DNA of 64,000 nt, taken from Apricaphanius iberus (Eukaryota; Chordata; Actinopteri; Cyprinodontiformes; Aphaniidae). The translations under genes were made by a program, and so were the position numbers. The DNA lies in assembly GCA_028564705.1 (NCBI GenBank), contig JAPXFQ010002804.1, positions 2,232,001 through 2,296,000 of the forward strand. The letters run 5' to 3'. Positions within the stretch are counted from its first letter, which is position 1. Each line of letters starts with the position of its first letter. The notes under the pieces are model-generated. The model saw only the letters and a list, made by a program, of their open reading frames with translations, had not been told where the DNA came from and ran no database searches. Of this stretch, positions 47,046 through 59,429 are shown in pieces.

Positions 47046-48680
47046 AAAGAACACATTGGTTTATATCTAACCCAGATGGACAGCAGTTCATAAATTCTTA
47101 CCTCAAGTTCTGTTCCCTTGCCACTCGGAACTGATGGCGGCCACCTCAGGTCTCTACTTCTTCTGCCCCAACTTTCTCTCATCCGCCTGCTGGCCTCCAA
47201 CACTCCAACAATATTACTAAGGTGGAAGCTGTGGACGCTCTGCCATAGCTACCACCAAATAATGGTTTTATTTTTACATATTTGGCAGCATCTGACTGGA
47301 GGGCTTGTTTCTCTTTAGCCCTATTTTTTTTCTGCACATCATTTTTTTGTTCTCCATTTTCTTCCGTATAACCAGTCCAGCTGTGACTATTACATATCGA
47401 ACACCACACTGTGCAGGCTGACAAAGTATTAAAAGGCGAAATGAACGGAAAATGAAGTTTATATTGAAAGGAGCATATCAGCTGTAAATTGTGTTTATGC
47501 CTGAAAAGAAAAAAAATGTAAAATACATTTTAAAACTCTCAAGCAAGTCAGATATACTCTGATATTATAATGAGTAATGAAACTAATGCTTTGCTTGTCT
47601 TTTGAGGCAGGGGAAACTGTGCTTGTAGCTTCATTTTAGCAATGTTGCCCTTATCTCTGCTGTCTGTCTCTTCAACCATGCCACCATTAACACTGTTCAA
47701 TTCATCCTTATTACTGCCCAGCTTCAGACACAGTGTCATCAAAAAGGCATGTTTTATTGGCGAATGTTTAATCATCTCATTATCATCTCGTCTGCAGTGT
47801 ATATCAGAATGATTGACAGGAGCGAAAAAAAAGAATGAAATGACATGAGCAAAAGGCTTCAAGATATGCAAATATGAAAGTAGTGATAAGACCATAACCA
47901 ATCAAATTCTAATGTCTCATTACCTTGGGTATTGGGCAGACTGTGTCCCTACTGATATATTCCCATGCACTCCCTCCTAATTTATTGGGTATTTCCACTA
48001 ATCCACCGTTTTAACATAATTTGTCAATTTCTTGCCATTTTGTGTGGTTTTTTCTATTTCCATTATGTATTCATAAACAGATAATTTACTTGAATTGCAA
48101 TATATCATTTTTTTTTTCTTAGAGTTATTATATTAATATTAATTATGAGGGTAAAAAGTATTGAAATGCTCTTCTGTCATAATTTAATTGTATCATAATG
48201 TAACTGCATCATTGTCACAAGATTTTCTATTACATGCTATATCTATTTTTGTTTTCATCTGTGAATGGACCATATATGATTGACCATTATAAAGAATCAG
48301 TAAAGTAATGCACTAAAACTACAGAATTCTAAATGTGCAGGAGACAACATACTGAAGTTCAAAGAGAATATCAGTTAAGACTTTAGCTGACGTTGAATGT
48401 AAGCGTGGTCATTTGTAGCAGACGGTCAAAGTATTTTAAAAGCATGGTTGTTCATGCAAGACCATTTGTCCATTTTACACAGATTGCTGAATAAAAAAGG
48501 AAAACATTCAGAGAGTTGCCGCTATGTGGATGAATATACCTTTTTGATGTCAGACAATAATATATTTTTTTTACTGGTTTGGATGATATAAAAGCAACAG
48601 CATCTAAAATAACCCTTTGTTACAACCAGATTATGATGAGCAAAATCTCTGATCATACATGTGAAACCATGAAGTATGAG
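47046..48680. other. No recognisable gene
   Basis: The 117-codon minus-strand frame at 47901-47548 has no recognisable domain. The rest is AT-rich. Confidence 0.4.
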
Positions 48681-48722
48681 GGTGTGTGTGTGTGTGTGTG
48701 CGTGTGTGTGTGTGTGTGTGTG
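48681..48722. repeat. (GT)n microsatellite
   Basis: About 21 GT units with a single C interruption at 48701. Confidence 0.97.
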
Positions 48723-49430
48723 GGCTTGGTTGCATCACGTATTTTCCATTCTAAGGTGCAGATTGGTGATCGCGCTCTCCTTCAGCTGGTGCCACTCAGC
48801 CTAATTATGGTGGAGCACTTAAAAGTGGAGTTCCAACCTGGAGCAGATGCCAGATGGTTAAACCGCATCGTGTGGTAACAAGCCACTTCCCTGGTCGTTC
48901 TGCTTTAAGCTACTTTGCTCCACGTGGGACCCTTACCTTCTGGCCTTTTTCCCTAAACACCGTGCTGTCCTGGATCTGCTGATCGGCCTGCAGCCTGGGC
49001 GTCTGCTCCTCCTCCAGCTTACTTGGATTTCCTCCTCAAGGTACCTGGTTGAGCTCAAGGTTCCCTTGCCTGTCCATCCTCGCTCTTCTTCCTGGAGACA
49101 AGCGTCCCAGAGTCTGCCCCCTCCCACGCAGCAGGATCACATTCCTCCCAGTTCCTCCTGAGTGGAATCTGAGCCAACATCACAGTAAGAGTCAACAAAA
49201 TTCAGTTTTTTTCCCTACCAAACACCATTGGAAAGTCACTCACCTTCGTCTCTTGTCTCCAGTGGCTGCTCTCGTCTCCCAGTGTAAGACTCAGTGGCTA
49301 CCTCCAAATTTCCTGTGGGCCAGAGTTCCTGTTGTCTCTCAGACCTCTCTAGCAAAGAGAAAAAAAAATATTTTTGCAAGTTTTATCTCCTGTCTCACTG
49401 AGTCGTTTGTGTGTCTGCACTAGAGTCTGA
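48723..49430. other. GC-richer unassigned block
   Basis: Pro/Ser-rich text such as CTCCTCCTCCAGCTTAC and a 124-codon frame (49049-49423) occur here. The composition resembles leaders of fish LTR retrotransposons or LINEs, but no domain is visible and I do not call a gene. Confidence 0.3.
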
Positions 49431-50886
49431 AAGCCAAAATCATGACATGAAGAGTTTGGACTACAGGAGCAGAGGACCACATTGGTTGCCAGAACCTTTA
49501 GCTAAAAATAGAAACTTAATTTGTAAATGTTCACTCAAATTGGGCAAAAACAGTTTGGGAAACTATCTTCGGGCAATACGATTAGCTGTTTCAGCACCAA
49601 CTTTCTGATTATTCAAAAATTAAAGCTGCACAGTTTGCCCCATCAGTACTGAGCGTTATCTAAACAACACAGCTTACCTGAGTATTGTTGCTGACATTCA
49701 ATGCTGTATAACCAAAGTGTACACAAGTTCTGATGAATATTATCTTGCAGGACAACTCATCGCAAGCTCAAGCTGAAACTGCTTTCTTTAACATAGCACA
49801 TAGTACTCTACTGGCCTCGACAGTCACTAGGTCTTAATTCAGTACAACACCACTGGGAAAAGGCAGAACAACAGATTCACATAAGGCATAAGAAAAAAAG
49901 GCAATCAGCTTTGTTTAACCATAAAACAAAGAATTAAGAAAGTTCTGAAGGCAAGAAAGGGTCCAACCCAGTACTAGAAAGGTGCAGCAAATAGAGTTGA
50001 GTGTAGTTGCAGAATGATGTTTTCACATTTGTGCACATCCCTGTTTTACAGAGGCAAAAGCACAAAGATTCTGACATGGAATGTGATTACATGTGGGACA
50101 AATTGAAAAAAGGACAGAGGATGGGAAGAATATATTTTTAGCAGAGAGCAAAGAGAAGTACAAAGGCGTTCACTGGTGACAGAAAAGAAAGACATGATTG
50201 ATTGAACATAAGAGGATAATGAGGGATGAAATATTGTTCAAAAAATGTCATCTCTCTGACAGTGGTCCGCGGAGGTTTGCTGCCATTTCACTCAGACTGT
50301 TACTAGAGATGGATTCCACCTACAAAGACATCAGTTCTTTAGTTGTAGCATTTCCTGGATTTTATGGGGATACTGGCAGACTTTGAAATGCCAGCTTTGA
50401 AACTGAGTGTCAACCCCAATGATTCCGCAATGGCATCAACATGAAGGCTCAACGGGAAAAGAGCATGTGTAGATATATTCAGATCAAGACTGTTTGCTAT
50501 GAACATTTTTCATTATTGTGGGTATTTGGATCTCAAAGAAGGAAAAATGCCAATGTGGTTTTGGTATCTTAAGCTACAGCTGCTTGTGCTGAGACTTCAG
50601 CATAGCTCGTTGGCTTTAGCTCGGGTGTTTGAACTGGAATAACTTATCTTATATGCTAGTTAACTAAAAATACCAGTAACCTTTTTATGTTTGTATATCA
50701 GCACATACCAAATGCTATATTTAAGGAAATATGTCATCTGTAAGCCATCTGAAAGACCTTCAAACCAAAGAATAAAGTTTAGTGATTAGTGAAAAGATGA
50801 CAAATTATCTTTTTCATCATACCAGACCAGACCCCAAGACAAAGACATCTCAAATACATTATACATCAGAACCAAGTTTGGGAGGA
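49431..50886. other. No recognisable gene
   Basis: AT-rich spacer with short frames only. Confidence 0.4.
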
Positions 50887-51030
50887 AATGGTAAATGGAC
50901 TTAACTTTTATAGCGCTTTTACAGTCCTACTGGCCACTCAAAAGGCTTTACACTGGAGCCCCATTCACCTATTCACACTCTCAAACACATTCATATACCT
51001 ATACAGAGCTTGTCCTACTGTAAGGTGTTC
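50887..51030 (-). mobile_element. Truncated SINE, tail region
   Basis: The plus strand reads ATGGTAAATGGACTTAACTT, then TATAGCGCTTTTACAGTCCT and CACATTCATATACC. These match the tail half of the SINE at 62026-62293. The tRNA-like head is absent, as in a 5'-truncated insertion. Confidence 0.78.
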
Positions 51031-51059
51031 AAATTGTTGTTGAGACTGAACAAATATCA

Positions 51060-52560
51060 CTTAAAAGGATACAAAGGAATTATTCTTCTCTAAAAATATT
51101 CACATAAACAACAATAATGCTAGGACATTATTTGCTACAGCAGCGAGATTAACTAATCTTCCTGTGACAGTAACTAAGCTCCATCAGGGCCTGCGATGAG
51201 TTTGCCAGCTTCTTTACTGAAAAGGTCCTGAAAATCAGAGGGTCGGTTAGTACATAAGCTTCAACCCCACAACCAACGTTAAGCCCAGTTAACACCCACG
51301 CAGGGAAATTCTTAAACAATAAATCAATCAAGCTTTAATGAAATTATTGAGAAACTAAACCCTGCCACCTGATGCTTGGATATCTTACCAACAGGTTTTC
51401 TTAAAAAAGTCTTCCCAGTCATCAGAGCAGATGTAATCCACATAGTTAATGCATCCCTCCCATCAGGAATTTTCCTCCAAGCTTTAAAAACAGCCGTTAT
51501 CAAACCAATACTAAAAAAGAAGAATCTAATAAGCATTTTAATGCAAAAGTACAGACCAATCTATAATTTCCCATTTTTCTGTAAAATTATTGAAAAAGCT
51601 GTGTTCCAGGAGTTAAACAACTTCCTAACAATGAACAACCTCTTTGATATTTATCAGTCTGGTTTTCGTAGGCACCACAGCACCAATATAGCCCTCATCA
51701 AGGTTTTCAATGATATCAATACAAATACTGACCTTGGTAAAACCACAGTACTGGTACTATTAGACCTCAGTGTGGCATTTGACACTGTTGATCATGATAT
51801 ATTACTGGAATGTCAAGAGAGCTGGGTTGGACTCTCTGATACAGTACTCGACTGATCAAATCCTACCTCAAGAACAGGGACTTTGTGTCAATTAGGCGTC
51901 CTCAATGTTTGAATGATCACATGCGGGGTCCCCCAGGGCTCCATCCTGGGGCACCTCCTATTTACCATTTACATGCTCCTACTAAGCCAGATGATAACAA
52001 CAATTGGGTTAGCACCAGGGTACATTAGAGATCTGCTATCATGATACAAACTATCCATATCACTCAGGAACTCCGGCTTTAGTCTACTGATTGTCCCTTG
52101 AACCAGAACCAAACATTGAGAAGCAGCTTTCAGTTTCTATTCTTCCCATATTTGGAACAAACTCCCAAATGAATGCAAAGCTACTGATTGTCCCTTGAAC
52201 AAGAACCAAACATTGAGAAGCAGCTTTCAGTTTCTATTCTTCCCATATTTGGAACAAACTCCCAAATGAATGCAAAGCTGCAGAGACACTGAAATCTTTT
52301 AAATCAAAAATTAAAACGTATCTATTTTACATAAATGTTATCCTATGCTCTAATCACTAAATGTTTTATTTTTTTTAATTACTTAATAAATTTTTGATTC
52401 TTGTGTTTCATCAGTTTATAAAATGTTCATAACTTACATAATTTGTATTTTATAAATGTTCATTTATGCTTTCTTTTAGTGATTCTATGTTTTAATTTTC
52501 ACATTTCTGTAATCATGTAAAGCACCTTAAATTGCCTTGTGTTGAAAGTTAAATAAATGA
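51060..52560 (+). pseudogene. L2-group LINE fragment
   Basis: Decayed linker text precedes an open part at 51376-51855 that encodes ILPTGFLKKVFPVIRADV, AVIKPILKKK, KYRPIYNFPF, YQSGFRRHHSTNIALIKVFND and motif A LLDLSVAFDTVDHD with the catalytic Asp. The next RT block (GVPQGSILG-like, about 51925-51955) is shifted, and the YADD region is deleted. The C-terminus resumes near 52015 (LAPGYIRDLL-like), includes a 97-bp tandem duplication, and ends with a TAAAGCACCTTAAATTGCC tail near 52560. It is 5'-truncated and inactive. Confidence 0.85.
52084..52277. repeat. 97-bp tandem duplication inside the L2
   Basis: Unit 1 is 52084-52180 and unit 2 is 52181-52277, both starting CTACTGATTGTCCCTTGAAC. I see one mismatch between them (CC versus CA near unit position 21). 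Confidence 0.93.
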
Positions 52561-52689
52561 AATTGTTGAAACAATAGATGAAGAAATAGGTTCTTATGAC
52601 ATGTGTGTGAAATAATAAACAACTTTGCAAAATACAAGTTTATAAAAAATTCAAAGTCAAAACACTTTAATAAACAAACTTTCAGAGCC

Positions 52690-53604
52690 TTGAGGGCTCT
52701 GCCCGGTCACCTATTGTTTGCACCAGTGTTCCTGATTTTCTTCACCTGTTCCTTCATGACCTCCATTGTTTAAAATCCATTCAAGAGCTTCAGACCTTGC
52801 CTGATCATTGCATTGTCTTACTTATCTTGTTGCCCCGCATTAAACCCTTGTTTCCTCTCCTTCTAATCCACAGATCAGCCTGCGTCCTTAGTTAACACTG
52901 CATAAACTTGTGACAGAACGATCCGGCCCCATAACGACCAAGCAGATGTTCTCTGGAGCTCGTTACGCCAGGTCACCGCCCTCGCTCTCCCCTCGGTTCG
53001 CCTTGAAGTTGCAGAGGAAATCCTCCATGGGTTCCTGCAATGGTTCTGTCAGGTCCTGCTTCTGGTCAACCAGAGGGGCCTGGAGGAGGCAGCGCATGCC
53101 GTTTACTAGACAGCTTGGAAGTGGATACTTTCGGCCGCAAGGCGAGCTTCTTTCCCTGCAACTTCAGCACCTTCCCTTCCCGTGGGTTCGTCTCCACTGT
53201 GCGCTCCAGCTTCCCGAACTCTCAGGGACGTTCCCGGATACGCTGCCACTGTCTCCAGAGCTGCTGGAGGACGATTCAGTCTCTGCCTGCTCGGCTCAGA
53301 AGCCAGTCTCTGCCTGCTTGACTCCAGTTATGGATTACCCTGCTCCTGTCTGCCTAGTATCTGTCTGCAAGAGAATCTGCTCAATCAGTGTGAGCCAGTC
53401 TGCTCAATTCCCATCCTGGTCCAGTTCAGCCTAGAGCCAATTCATCTAGAGCCAGTTAACCCAGAGTTTCTCCAGCTTCCATTCCCTGAGCTGGAGTTCC
53501 CTCCTCCTCCAGATTACCCTCTCCCTCCATTCCTGGAGGTGAATCACCTGCCCCTTCCACTTCTAGAAGTCCTAGAGTCACTGTCTTTTCGCCCATCCTT
53601 ATAT
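52690..53604 (+). mobile_element. LTR-retrotransposon-like leader, tentative
   Basis: GTGTTCCTGATTTTC, CATTAAACCCTTGTTTCC and CAGCCTGCGTCCTTAG followed by TTGTGACAGAACGATCCGGC resemble the end of a fish gypsy-type LTR and the start of its internal region. Overlapping frames up to 174 codons follow (52910-53434; 53182-53610, Pro/Leu-rich). They have no zinc knuckle, protease or RT. A degraded gag is possible but not shown. Confidence 0.4.
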
Positions 53605-54168
53605 AAGTGAAGAACCTGGGCGGGATTTTTGACTCTGAGCTGACTTTTATCCCTCACATTAAAAATATCACGAAAATAGGTTTTTATCACCTAAAGAACA
53701 TTGCTAGAGTCCGCCCCATTCTCTCTCGGGCCAATACGGAGACGCTAATGCATGGTTTTTATCACCAGTAGAATAGATTATTGTAATGCCCTGCTTTCTG
53801 GTCTTCCCAAAAAGACTTCCTCAAGTTTACAGCTTTTACTAAATTTTGAGGTGTCCTTACATTATTATGGCCCTCACCTCTGGAACAGGCTGCCGGAGGA
53901 CCTCAGGGCCACAGAGAACGTTCATGTTTTTAAGAGCAGGCTCAAGACTCACCTTTTTAGCATAGCCTTAAACTGATTATTATTTACTAATATCTACTTT
54001 AATCGCTCTGCATGTAGTATTTGATTTAATTTATAGTTGTGATAATGTTTTTTTATTTTGGGTTGGGAAGGGTGGGGTTTGTGGGGTCTCTTTAATTTGT
54101 AAAGCACTTTGAGAAGCTATGTAGTTTGAAAAGTGCTTTGTAAATAAGGTTTGATTTGATTTGATCCT
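53605..54168 (+). pseudogene. L2-like LINE C-terminus with internal deletion
   Basis: Starts in the C-terminal domain (LGGIFDSELTFIPHIKNITK, about 53617-53675), then [20 protein letters not shown] and [17 protein letters not shown] (frame 53752-53976). It jumps to [17 protein letters not shown] and [10 protein letters not shown], so roughly a hundred residues are missing between them. The 3' UTR ends in TTTGTAAATAAGGTTTGATT repeats at about 54168. It interrupts sequence that seems continuous with 52690-53604 and 54169-54400. Confidence 0.78.
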
Positions 54169-54399
54169 CAGACAGGGTATATGAGGATCTGTCTCTGCCT
54201 CCTGGACTTCCGCTGCCTCTGCTCCCTAAGCAGGACCACCCGCCATCCATTCCTCTTCTGTGTCACAGTTGCCAGTCTGACTGACCTCCCCAGCGTCACA
54301 GACCTCAACCTGTCAGGCCCCTTCTTCATCTCTGCTGGGCCGTCGGACGAGGACCACCTAGTCAACCTCCTGATTGTCGTCTAGTCAAGGGATACATAG

Positions 54400-54586
54400 C
54401 GGGCCGTCTGCCTGGAATGTGTTTTGTCCTGTGAGTTTGTAAAACTTTCAATACACTTCTTAAGATGCACTCCGCAAATATTTTTTTTAATTGATTTTGT
54501 TTTGTTTTATTTGCGATATTACGCCACAAGCCTTGAGAGGGTGACAGAGGGCAAATTTCTGAAAAGTTATGGAGTGTGTCTTTAAA
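54400..54586 (-). mobile_element. TTTAAAGAC-type transposon arm, minus orientation
   Basis: The minus strand starts TTTAAAGACACACTCCATAA and includes CTCAAGGCTTGTGGCG and CTTAAGAAGTGTATTGAAAG. It matches 21994-22130 on the plus strand. Confidence 0.6.
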
Positions 54587-55153
54587 CCTCACTTCTGGTA
54601 GGTTATGTTGTTTTATTAATGGATGGACTTAAGACAGGGATTAAAAGGTGCAAAAATTATTTAATGACAGGATGCCAAACAACAACACAGGAGAAGAACA
54701 TCACAGTCTAACAATGATCCGACGGGGAATGAAGCATTTACTGAATCTTAAAGGCCAACACAGGGTGAGGAGTTGCAGGTGAGATGAATCAGAACAGAGG
54801 TCCAGGTATTACTAATCAGGTTCAGAGCCCAGGAGGCTCTGGCAGGTTTGATCTTCAGTAATTATAGAACTAAGAGTGAACACAGTAGCGCATGACACTG
54901 GGAAGAGAGTTCAAACGTTTTTAAAACTACTTGAAATAAGCGTTTCAATGCATAGATAATTGTCTTCAAATGGCATATATTTAAACAACTGCCAACATGC
55001 AGTTCAAACAGGTTCACTCTGAAAACAGACTGTAAGATGCTAAATAAAGTTTGTTAATGTCTATGCCTTGGGTACCTTTCTGGAAGAAATAGATTCTTCC
55101 AGAAAGAAGACAGAATAAAAAAATAAACCTCTGGAATATTAAGATTTGGAAAA
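54587..55153. other. No recognisable gene
   Basis: Possibly repeat-derived (GGTGAGATGAATCAGAACAG at about 54777) but not assignable. Confidence 0.35.
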
Positions 55154-55158
55154 GTAAG
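55154..55158. repeat. 5-bp target duplication, left (solo LTR)
   Basis: GTAAG, exact copy at 55432-55436. Confidence 0.85.
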
Positions 55159-55431
55159 TGTCATGGTGTGAGTTGGTTGAAGACTCAGAAGGCGACAGGA
55201 TAATAGTTAAACTCACTATAATGCTGATCAGGACTCCAAATTCACAGGGAACAAGAGCATGGAAGAAGCATTCAGCAGGTACAGCCGACGTTAAGACACT
55301 TTTACGCATAGGACATAGACATAGACACTAGGGGAGCAGGGAACATATATACACAGGGGAGAAATCAACAGAACTAGAGACACCTGGAAACAATTAGACA
55401 CAGACACAGGGAGACGGACCGGATCCTGACA
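55159..55431. mobile_element. Solo LTR with TG...CA termini
   Basis: The 273-bp block starts TGTCATGGTG and ends GGATCCTGACA, with perfect 5-bp GTAAG duplications on both sides. That is the hallmark of an LTR element reduced to one LTR by recombination. TGTCAGGATCCGG as the minus-strand start suggests minus orientation. Superfamily is not determinable from the LTR alone. Confidence 0.85.
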
Positions 55432-55436
55432 GTAAG
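55432..55436. repeat. 5-bp target duplication, right (solo LTR)
   Basis: GTAAG, identical to 55154-55158. Confidence 0.85.
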
Positions 55437-55525
55437 TCTAAAATGGCTTTATTTTGAAACCATTTTAGCTCATGTTTGACATCAAGCAATTGCAATATTC
55501 CAGAAAAAAGACATTTATAACAACT

Positions 55526-55652
55526 TTGAAGCACGGAGGAGGAAATGTCCTGGTTTGGGGATTCATTTGAGCAGCATGATCTAGTTAGCTCTCCATTTTA
55601 GAATCCTGTAGGGATTCTAAAATCCAAAAATCTTACTATGTGTCAGAGGGAC
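55526..55652 (+). pseudogene. Tc1-like transposase piece, left of a nested insertion
   Basis: LKHGGGNVLVWGFI (55526-55567), followed by a TGA, is the Tc1 [11 protein letters not shown] block between the first two catalytic residues. The protein text resumes at 59669 with the block that normally comes next, so 4 kb has been inserted into this copy. Confidence 0.68.
55595..55623. repeat. 12-bp perfect hairpin
   Basis: ATTTTAGAATCC (55595-55606) and GGATTCTAAAAT (55612-55623) flank a 5-nt loop. It lies in the Tc1 piece. No T-run or gene position suggests a terminator. Confidence 0.8.
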
Positions 55653-55967
55653 CTTGAAGGCACAGTGTGTAATTTTTGGCCAGTAGGGGGCAGTGCATAC
55701 ATAAATTATCACAAGCATGCGGTATCTGTGTCTTCGAGTGAGAAACTCAACAACGGAGGTCCAACTAGTGCTGTTTTCAAATGCTCAATTCCCTGAGAAT
55801 TATATATTTTCTACTCTTGTAGAAGTAAAGACGTCATCTAATATGGCTTTCCCCTCAAAAGAGGACCCGCGGCTATATACAACTGATTTTTAAAGTCATA
55901 TTTCACAGTATCGCCAATATTTTGCAATTAATGTGCTTTACGTAATTATTATTACATACATGGCTAA

Positions 55968-56427
55968 TGAAGAATATTAATACTTTTATATGCTTTACAT
56001 ATATTTGGGTAAACATTTTTGTGTGTAGTGAAGTAGTAAGAACATATACATATTTAAGGGACATATACTCAGTTAGAATTTTGTGAATTTGTGATCGTGG
56101 GAAAACTCAGTGTCTGTGGCAGGTGGTTATCTAGGAGAACCAAGCTGAGTCTAAGCAGAAACAAGGAGTGAAAAGGGAGTTATAAAAGCTGTGCTGGGAT
56201 AATGAGAAACATTACTCACACATGAACTATTCAAGGTCTCGGGGAAGTAAAAAGGTATGGGAAACTGTGATTCTTCTGCTGACCATTCATATGTATGTGG
56301 AAAGACAGGTCACTGAATTTAAACTGTGAAAAAATACGGGGTGTGTTCAACTATGAATCCTTTTGTTTTGTGCTTCAATAAAAGAGTGCTCCCCTGTCAA
56401 GAATTTAGTCAGACTTTGGTCTGGCTC
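55968..56427 (+). repeat. Long terminal repeat, 5' copy
   Basis: This 460-bp direct repeat aligns along its full length with 58971-59429, about 93% identical by eye. It has a TATA box TATAAAA (56181-56187) and AATAAA (56377-56382), 190 bp apart, as in retroviral U3-R-U5. It starts TGAAGAATATT. The 3' boundary is where the two copies diverge and does not end in CA. Confidence 0.78.
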
Positions 56428-58970
56428 GGACTGAGGGGAAGAAGACGCATCAGGCCAGAGGGAAGCCAAACACCCAACCTGATAGGCAGACATAGACAGA
56501 CAGAGACACTCATACGTACCCTCCCTCTCATGGGTACACATTCTTACAAATACAGGACATACGAAAAAAGGACGCTATACACTCATTCATACCCCTATAC
56601 GTACAATATACTCCATACTCCCAGGCCCAGGGACAGACGCCCCAATAGAGCACCCTGCCCCTGCACCCGGGAGACAGACCCCTTTGCCCACCAGGATGGG
56701 GACAAGCAGACCGCCTAGGCCCCCACACCGGCAAGAGCAGCCCACCAGCCCAGGACCCCGACCAGACGGCCTGATGTTCTACCCGGGCTCCGACCCCTGA
56801 TGGTCCAACAAACAGGGGTGTGGAAAGACCCCCCAGCCTCTCTCCCCCCGCTCAAATTAATTAATTAATTAATTAATTTTTGGCAAATTGGTAATGTATA
56901 GTTGCAGGAGTTAAACATATTTTGGGATTTAACGGGATTATGCAAAATAATAAGTAGGTTTAACAATTTTTAATAAATTGCAGTTTGAATAAAATTTTAT
57001 GGGGCTAGGTTTGGGGAAACTTTTTACCTACTGTCAGAATTGTGATGGGGAATTTTTATTTTTTTTAAAGATCTGTCTGGGTTAAGTGGATAGGTGGTGA
57101 TTGATTACATAGAACATGATAATATTCGGTCAGGGGTTGCAGATTCCTTTTGGTATTCACTTATACGTATGGATCTTAATCTAAGGTAAAAAATTGGCTA
57201 ACATAACTGCGCAGACAGGGCTAATTGGCGACAGGCCCTCCAAATTGCTTTGATGGCCATCAAGACTAATTAGAATACCAGACCAAAAAAAAAAAAGAAC
57301 AAAAAGAAACTGTCATTTTTTTTAGATGTTCACAAGCTTATGCCCCCAGGTTCAGCAACAGGTGAGGAGCACACAGTGTCCTCTGGTCTCAGAGGTCCGG
57401 CAGCTGACAGCTCGGGTCAGGTCCCTGACTGAAGCTCCTGAAGGGGTCTAAGGTCCAGCTCCACAACCCTTTGGGACGAAGGGGTGTGGTTACGTGTCTA
57501 CATCAGAAGGCGTGAGGAGTCCAAGTGGTTCAGCCAGTTCCAGATGACAGCTGGGAACACACACGCAGTGCAGCTCCATGGCAGTGATGGAGGCTGGCCA
57601 CACCACCCAGCACACTCAGCAGGATCTGCAAGAATACACTGTACAAAGAGGGTGAGGAAAGTTTTGACCAAGCTGACACTGAGCTGAAGCTAAACCAAAG
57701 GAGGCGGGGCCCAGAAGATTGGTTTGGGGGTTGCTATTAATGATCCAGTGGGATCTATGTGCCAAGGGGGGAGATGGGCAATTTAAATTGCCATCTCAAA
57801 GAGGGATATACAGGTTGAGGAGGAATGATCAGAAATGATCAACCAGCTTCACAACTCATCAACCAGCTTCACAGCAGGTTTTGACCACTCCACATCGGTG
57901 GGGCAAGCTATTGGAAGCGGGGCCTGCTGAACCTGGAGCACTTGTGTTTATTGGGGGAAATGCTCAATTAATGAAGTAATTGGCATCTCAAAGAGGGGCT
58001 ATCTGCATATATGGGAGTAAAGCTGGAAAGCTAAAACCAGGAGCACTCCACACTGATCAGCTCTGTACAAGTGTCTACAACGAGAGTGAAGAAAGAAGAA
58101 CAGAAGATAAAAATATATTAAAAAGACTGAATAGACTTTTAACCATTTTTTTTTGCATTTTACAGGTTTTTTAACCATTTTTATTCACAGGTGCAGATTG
58201 TTGACACTGCCTAAAAGGGTTTCTTAAATAATTTTTAATGAGTTAATTTTCAGGATTTCTTAACATCCAGATGTTTTTAAGGTTGTATTAAAGTTGCATT
58301 AATAAACAAAGAGGGACTACTAGATAGAAAGATAGAATAGCTGAGCTGTAGTTTAAAGGTCAGAAGTACTCCTGAGGGGCGTTGGCTGACCCAATGATCC
58401 CCAGTACAAAGATTTCACCAGTCAGAATGTTAACAGTCAATTGTGTTTTCTCATTATCTTGTGGGTATTATTTCGTATTTCTCTGGGGCGTCCTCCACAG
58501 TGTTAACATAGATTAAAAGTTAGACTTAGTTATGTCTTCACATTTAGACATTCTTATTATTTACATTTTGGGTTTTAATTCTGTGTGTTTATTTTTTGGG
58601 ATTGCTACAGCTAACAGTTAATGGACTAAGGTAAAATAAGGGACTTAGATTAGGTCAAAAGAGGGTATATCAACAATTGAGGGATTCAATTTTTTTTCTT
58701 ATCATAATTTTAAGGTTACAAGTGTATTTGCTATTTACATTTTGAATTTTTAATCTCAAGGTCGACTTTTGAAGTTACAATTTTAAGTGTGTCATACGCA
58801 AGGGTTCCTGTTTTAAGGTAACTAAATTTAAAGTTTTTGAAGGGTACTTTTTCTACATTATCAAATGAGTTACAGAGATTATATTTTTAGTTTTAAATAT
58901 TAGATAACGCTGGAGGAGACATTCGGAGAAAGTAGTTCATTCGTGTTAGAACGAATGAAAAGAGGAAATT
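56428..58970 (+). mobile_element. Internal region of the LTR-flanked element, non-coding
   Basis: The 2.5 kb between the repeats has no gag, protease, RT, integrase or env motif in any frame. It holds a C-rich block (56620-56850), an (AATT)n run (56857-56878), a GC-richer patch (57345-57620), and a local duplication of ATCAACCAGCTTCACA at 57838 and 57858. A purine stretch GAAAAGAGGAAATT (58957-58970) abuts the 3' repeat and may be a polypurine tract. No convincing tRNA primer site was identified. It may be a non-autonomous LTR element or an internally replaced one. Confidence 0.6.
56857..56878. repeat. (AATT)n microsatellite
   Basis: About five AATT units in the internal region of the LTR element. 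Confidence 0.9.
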
Positions 58971-59429
58971 TAAGAATATTAATCCCTTTAAATGCTTTAA
59001 ATATATTTGGGTAAACAGTTTTGTGTGTAGTGAAGTAGTAAGAACATATAGATATATAAGGTTCATAAACTCAATTAGAATTTTTTGAATCTGTGATCGT
59101 GGGAAAACTCCTTGTCTGTGGCAGGTGGTTATCTAGGAGAACAAAGCTGAGTCTAAGCAGAAACAAGAAGTGAAAAGGGAGTCATGAACGCTGTGGTGGG
59201 GTAATGAGAAACATTACTCACAAATGAACTATTCAAGGTCTCGGGGAAGTAAAAAGGTATGGGAAACTGTGATTCTTCTGCTGACCATTCATGTGTATGT
59301 GGAAAGACAGGTCACCGAGTTTGAACTGTGAAAAAATACGGGGTCTGTTCAACTATGAATCCTTTTGTTTTGTGCTTCAATAAAAGAATGCTCCCCTGTC
59401 AAGAATTTAGTCAGACTTTGGTCTGGCTC
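58971..59429 (+). repeat. Long terminal repeat, 3' copy
   Basis: Matches 55968-56427. It begins TAAGAATATT (TG changed to TA). The TATA box of the other copy is altered (CATGAACG), while AATAAA is kept at about 59380. The right neighbour is the MITE right arm. Confidence 0.78.

Noticed and set aside
47548..47901. 117-codon minus-strand frame
   Set aside because: No domain, signal or repeat relation was visible. Length alone is not evidence in AT-rich DNA of this size.
52084..52277. Repeat pair considered as a start of a CRISPR-like array
   Set aside because: There are two directly abutting 97-bp units without spacers, in a eukaryotic LINE. The other tandem repeats in the window also lack unique spacers.
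52910..53610. Overlapping 93-174-codon frames with Pro/Ser/Leu-rich products
   Set aside because: Three frames are open at once because of base composition. No domain supports a specific one, so only a tentative LTR-element leader is reported.
55595..55623. Perfect 12-bp hairpin considered as a terminator
   Set aside because: The window is eukaryotic and the hairpin has no following T-run or gene. It lies in a decayed Tc1 remnant.
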